64,000 bases of DNA from Arthrobacter sp. AFG7.2 (GTDB taxonomy: Bacteria; Actinomycetota; Actinomycetes; Actinomycetales; Micrococcaceae). A program made the translations under genes and the position numbers. Location of the stretch: NCBI RefSeq assembly GCF_002892835.1, contig NZ_PJMB01000005.1:248001-312000 (forward strand), in the 5' to 3' direction. The notes below the pieces were generated by a model that saw nothing but the letters and a program-made list of their open reading frames with translations, did not search any database and was not told the origin of the DNA. Positions 60,672 through 64,000 of the stretch are shown here, in pieces (position 1 is the stretch's first letter; the number at the start of each line of letters is the position of its first letter).

Positions 60672-62138
60672 GTGACCCTGCGCTTCTATGACACTGCCTC
60701 CGCCGAAGTCCGGACCTTCGTGCCCCTCGTCGAGGGCAAGGCCAGCCTCTACTACTGCGGGGCCACCGTGCAGGGCATGCCCCACGTCGGCCACATCCGC
60801 TCGGCCATCGCTTTTGACCAGCTCACGCGCTGGCTCACCTATCGCGGGCTCCGGGTCACCGTGGTCAGGAATGTCACGGACATCGATGACAAAATCCTCG
60901 CGAAATCGGAGGCATCCTTCGCCGCAGGATTCCAGCCTGAACCGGGCGAGGTGCAGGAAGAGGAATGGTGGGCACTTGCCTACCGCTACGAGCGGGAGTT
61001 CCTCAAGGCTTACGACACACTGGGTGTCTCCCGGCCCACGTACGAGCCCCGCGCCACGGGCCACATCCCGGAGATGCACACCCTTATCCAGCAGCTCGTT
61101 GACCGCGGTCACGCTTACCCTGCGCTGGACGACTCCGGCGACGTCTACTTCGACGTGCGTTCCTGGAGCAAATACGGCGCCCTGACCCGGCAGAACATCG
61201 ACGACATGCAGGCGGCTCCGGATGCCGATCCGAGGGGTAAAAAGGACCCCCGCGACTTCGCGCTGTGGAAGGGCTCCAAAGAGGGAGAGCCGACGACGGC
61301 GAGCTGGGCCTCGCCGTGGGGCGCCGGCCGCCCGGGCTGGCACCTCGAGTGCTCCGCGATGGTTACAAAGTACCTGGGGACGGAGTTTGATATCCATGGC
61401 GGCGGGCTTGATCTCCGCTTCCCGCACCACGAGAACGAGATGGCCCAGTCACAGGCCGCCGGACACCCGTTCGCCAACTTCTGGATGCACAACGGCATGG
61501 TGACCTACGAGGGCGAAAAAATGTCCAAGTCCATCGGCAACACCATCAGCCCGGCCGAGATGCTGGAACTGGCGTCTCCGCGCGTCGTCCGTTACTACCT
61601 CGGGCAGGCCCATTACCGCTCGGTGCTCGACTACCGCCCAACATCCCTCCAGGAAGCCGCCGCCGCCGTCGAACGCATAGACGGTTTCATCGCCAAAGCC
61701 AAAGCGCGCTTCAGCCGTGACGGCGGCCTTCTGGTGGAGAATACCGGTTCGTCCGCAGCGGCTCTGCAGGCGTTCGCGGATGCGATGGACGACGACCTTA
61801 ACGTTCCCCGGGCCCTGGCTGCGCTGCACGAGACAGTCCGCGCCGGCAACACTGCGGTGGCCGAAGGTGATGACACTGGCAGCAGCGAGGCCCTGGACGC
61901 AGTGATGATCATGACCGAAGTCCTCGGGCTCGATGCGGTGCAGCAGCCCGTCGAAGGGGGCGGTAAAGAGCATGCCGCACTCGAGGTCCTGGTCCAGGCC
62001 CAGCTGGAAGCCCGGGCCGCTGCCCGCGCTGATAGGAACTGGGCCGCATCGGACGCCATCCGGGACACCCTGGCTGCCGCAGGCGTGCTGGTCGAGGACG
62101 GGCCGGACGGGGCACGCTGGACCCTGAAACGGGACTGA
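60672..62138 (+). CDS. cysS: Cysteinyl-tRNA synthetase
   Basis: Class-I aminoacyl-tRNA synthetase of 488 residues. HIGH motif variant [17 protein letters not shown] motif EKMSKSIGN, and zinc ligands in YYCGATV, LECSAM and HHEN. GTG 60672 begins directly at the family N-terminus ([16 protein letters not shown]). Order ispF-cysS-rlmB is as in mycobacteria. Confidence 0.97.
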   Translation: MTLRFYDTASAEVRTFVPLVEGKASLYYCGATVQGMPHVGHIRSAIAFDQLTRWLTYRGLRVTVVRNVTDIDDKILAKSEASFAAGFQPEPGEVQEEEWWALAYRYEREFLKAYDTLGVSRPTYEPRATGHIPEMHTLIQQLVDRGHAYPALDDSGDVYFDVRSWSKYGALTRQNIDDMQAAPDADPRGKKDPRDFALWKGSKEGEPTTASWASPWGAGRPGWHLECSAMVTKYLGTEFDIHGGGLDLRFPHHENEMAQSQAAGHPFANFWMHNGMVTYEGEKMSKSIGNTISPAEMLELASPRVVRYYLGQAHYRSVLDYRPTSLQEAAAAVERIDGFIAKAKARFSRDGGLLVENTGSSAAALQAFADAMDDDLNVPRALAALHETVRAGNTAVAEGDDTGSSEALDAVMIMTEVLGLDAVQQPVEGGGKEHAALEVLVQAQLEARAAARADRNWAASDAIRDTLAAAGVLVEDGPDGARWTLKRD

Positions 62139-62253
62139 ACGCGCACGTCGGACCAGGCGGACCGAAGAGGCGGTTTATCCGGAAGCAGGCGATTTTTCCT
62201 GGTTCAGTAGACTGGTAGGCAGACTTAGTCAGCACAATCAAGGGTGGAACACA

Positions 62254-63243
62254 ATGGCCAACAATGGTCGCCGATCGGTTAAAGCGAAGAAGGGCCCAAC
62301 CATCGGTACCGGTGGCCACGGCCGCAAGGCCCTGGAAGGCAAGGGTCCCACCCCCAAAGCGGAGGACCGTCCCTACCACAAGGCGCACAAAGCCAAGCAG
62401 CTCTCCGAGCGCTCTGCGGCAAAACGCAACCCGGGAGCCCGCAGCGCCGGCGCAGCCAAGTCCGGGCCCAAGGGCCGCGCCACCGAGGAAGTCGTCACCG
62501 GCCGCAACTCGGTGGTTGAGGCACTCCGCGCGGGCATCCCGGCCAAAGCGCTCCATGTCGCCATCCGGATCGAGATGGACGACCGCGTCAAGGAATCCCT
62601 TAAGCTCGCCGCCGAACGCGGCATCCCGCTGATGGAAACCGGCAAGCCCGAACTTGACCGGATGACGGATGACGCCGTCCACCAGGGGCTGGTGCTCCAG
62701 ATCCCGCCGTACGACTACCAGGACGCCTACGAGCTGGCCGAAGCCACGGTTGATAAGTGGAAGAAGGGCCATGTGGGCAACGCTCCGCTCTTCGTGGCAC
62801 TGGATGGCATTACCGACCCCCGCAACCTTGGGGCAATCATCCGCTCGGTGTCCGCGTTCAGCGGCCACGGGGTCATCGTCCCGGAACGCCGCTCGGTGGG
62901 CGTCACCGCCTCGGCATGGAAGACCAGCGCCGGCGCCGCAGTCCGCGTTCCGGTGGCCCGTGCCTCGAACCTCAACAACGCCCTGAAGCAATTCAAGAGC
63001 ATGGGGATCTTCGTCCTGGGACTGGACGGTGACGGCGACGTTTCCCTGCCGGACCTGACGCTGGCCACCGAACCCGTGTGCATCGTCGTGGGCTCGGAAG
63101 GAAAGGGCCTGAGCAGGCTGGTCCGCGAGAACTGCGACCAGATCGTCTCCATCCCCATCGACTCCGCGATGGAATCGCTCAACGCCTCGATGGCCGTGGG
63201 CATTTCGCTCTACGAGGTCTCCCGGCAGCGCGCCGCCAAGTAG
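62254..63243 (+). CDS. rlmB: 23S rRNA (guanosine-2'-O-)-methyltransferase RlmB (TrmH/SPOUT family)
   Basis: 329 residues. The N-terminal ~75 residues are basic and low-complexity (Lys/Gly/Ala/Pro), common in actinobacterial members. Then the substrate-binding domain EEVVTGRNSVVEALRAGIPAKALHVA and the SPOUT knot: LDGITDPRNLGAIIRSVSAFSGHGVIVPERRS, VVGSEGKGLSRLVRENCDQIVSIPI and SLNASMAVGISLYEVSRQR. It methylates G2251 of 23S rRNA in known cases. A short hairpin (63253-63271) follows. Confidence 0.94.
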   Translation: MANNGRRSVKAKKGPTIGTGGHGRKALEGKGPTPKAEDRPYHKAHKAKQLSERSAAKRNPGARSAGAAKSGPKGRATEEVVTGRNSVVEALRAGIPAKALHVAIRIEMDDRVKESLKLAAERGIPLMETGKPELDRMTDDAVHQGLVLQIPPYDYQDAYELAEATVDKWKKGHVGNAPLFVALDGITDPRNLGAIIRSVSAFSGHGVIVPERRSVGVTASAWKTSAGAAVRVPVARASNLNNALKQFKSMGIFVLGLDGDGDVSLPDLTLATEPVCIVVGSEGKGLSRLVRENCDQIVSIPIDSAMESLNASMAVGISLYEVSRQRAAK

Positions 63244-63341
63244 TTTCCACAAGCCCCGCAAACAAGCGGGCATTTACCCGACGTTATCCTTGCGTCCGGG
63301 CAGGTCATGTGCCGCTGGCGGCTAATATTTAGGTGATGGTC

Positions 63342-64000
63342 ATGCCGCTCTTCGACACTGCTTCCACCATGGACGCCTCCACGGCTGTTCCCCTCGGTGT
63401 CAGCATCCCGCGCGTCGATTCGGGCGAGATGCGCCACCGGGCTGGCGGGCGGGCCAACGTGGCCTGCTACGCCCCAGGCGTTTCCAGCCTCGAAATCGCC
63501 TACATTGCCCCGGGCGGGGAGTGGCAGGTACAAACCCTGCCCAACGTCGCCCACGGTGTGCACCACGGCATCGTCGAGGACCTGCCCTGCGGCTCCCGCT
63601 ACGGCTTCCGCCGGGCGTCCCGTGAGCAGTCGCTGCCCTTTCCCGCGCCCACCACCGATGTTGAAGACCACGGCGGCCAGCCCCTGCTGCTTGACCCCTA
63701 CGGCCGGGCCGTGGACCAGAGCGATGGTTTCCTTACCAGCGTGCGCATGGCCGGTGACTTCGACTGGGAAGCGGACGAACGGCTCCGGCTGCCGTGGCGG
63801 AACACGATCATTTATGAAGCACATGTCCGTGGCCAAAGCATGCTCCACCCCGATGTGCCCGAGGAACTCCGGGGCACCTACGCCGGGATGGCCCACCCGG
63901 CCATCATCGAACACCTGACCGGAATGGGTGTCACGGCGGTGCAGCTGCTGCCGGTGCACTTCCACTTGGACGAACCGCACCTGCAGGACCTGGGGCTGAC
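63342..64000 (+). CDS. glgX: Glycogen debranching enzyme GlgX-type, 5' part (runs off window)
   Basis: The frame is open to the end of the window, about 219 residues. An N-terminal CBM48-like region (VDSGEMRHRAGGRANVACYAPGVSSLEIAYIAPGGEWQ and GFRRASREQSLPF) precedes the start of a GH13 barrel: LLLDPYGRAVD, NTIIYEAHVRGQSMLHPDVPEELRGTYAGM, and HLTGMGVTAVQLLPVHFHLDEPHL. The YEAHVRG sequence is typical of GlgX/isoamylase enzymes, which remove alpha-1,6 branches. ATG 63342 is chosen because AGGTGA precedes it at good spacing; ATG 63336 overlaps that site. Confidence 0.88.
   Translation, partial: MPLFDTASTMDASTAVPLGVSIPRVDSGEMRHRAGGRANVACYAPGVSSLEIAYIAPGGEWQVQTLPNVAHGVHHGIVEDLPCGSRYGFRRASREQSLPFPAPTTDVEDHGGQPLLLDPYGRAVDQSDGFLTSVRMAGDFDWEADERLRLPWRNTIIYEAHVRGQSMLHPDVPEELRGTYAGMAHPAIIEHLTGMGVTAVQLLPVHFHLDEPHLQDLGL

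Overview
The window is high-GC DNA from an actinomycete, most likely Micrococcaceae of the Arthrobacter/Pseudarthrobacter group. The evidence is gene content and order: carD-ispD-ispF-cysS-rlmB with an lpqE-like lipoprotein gene beside it, phoU divergent from senX3-regX3 with gpmA next door, GTP-dependent PEP carboxykinase, a bacterial proteasome activator ending in GQYL, and a RecQ-like helicase of the mycobacterial RqlH type. This assignment is inferred from gene families, not from a database search. Four tRNA genes are present (Arg-ACG, Ser-GCT, Ser-TGA, Thr-CGT), all on the minus strand, each followed by a hairpin terminator.

Layout. 0-7 kb: end of a PAP2 phosphatase, upp, a VOC protein, a secreted transglycosylase preceded by a clear ydaO-type (c-di-AMP) riboswitch, an OmpR-type two-component system, a 690-base gene-free region and a stand-alone winged-helix regulator. 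7-11.4 kb: four minus-strand genes, each junction a 4-nt start/stop overlap: degenerate ABC ATPase, YhgE/Pip membrane protein, TetR regulator, membrane protein. A TetR-type operator sits inside the promoter spacer. 11.4-24 kb: flavoprotein disulfide reductase, pckG, flavohemoglobin hmp with its regulator nsrR and a matching NsrR site, phosphomannomutase, RecQ-PRTase fusion, MFS exporter, GNAT acetyltransferase. 24-41 kb: prolyl oligopeptidase, FAD/NAD protein, a 1517-residue secreted nuclease/5'-nucleotidase, quinone reductase-PadR, DUF1540 protein, cstA and its small partner, bpa, aldo/keto reductase.

41.8-47.9 kb is the accessory part. It holds a DRGH-type nuclease, a decayed IS21-family element with intact ends and a 5-bp target duplication (CAATG) that contains the start codon of a small gene, a frameshifted and truncated cutinase-vWA gene, and a 19-bp direct repeat. 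One repeat copy lies in the terminator of tRNA-Thr and the other at the truncation point of the cutinase-vWA gene, as expected for the two ends of an integrated-element remnant.

48-64 kb is conserved core: secreted TAP-type hydrolase, holB, tmk, cystathionine gamma-synthase/lyase, gpmA, phoU / senX3-regX3 with an 11-bp-spaced PHO-box-like repeat, lpqE / carD, the MEP-pathway genes ispD and ispF, cysS, rlmB, and the start of a GlgX-type debranching enzyme.

The most interesting signals are regulatory or architectural: a 17-bp perfect inverted repeat burying the bpa start codon, a tandem repeat that makes a chain of overlapping starts and stops in front of the GNAT gene, the degenerate ATPase/Pip operon, the cutinase-vWA fusion with the flanking direct repeat, and a nested four-copy CTCTCTCAC inverted repeat.
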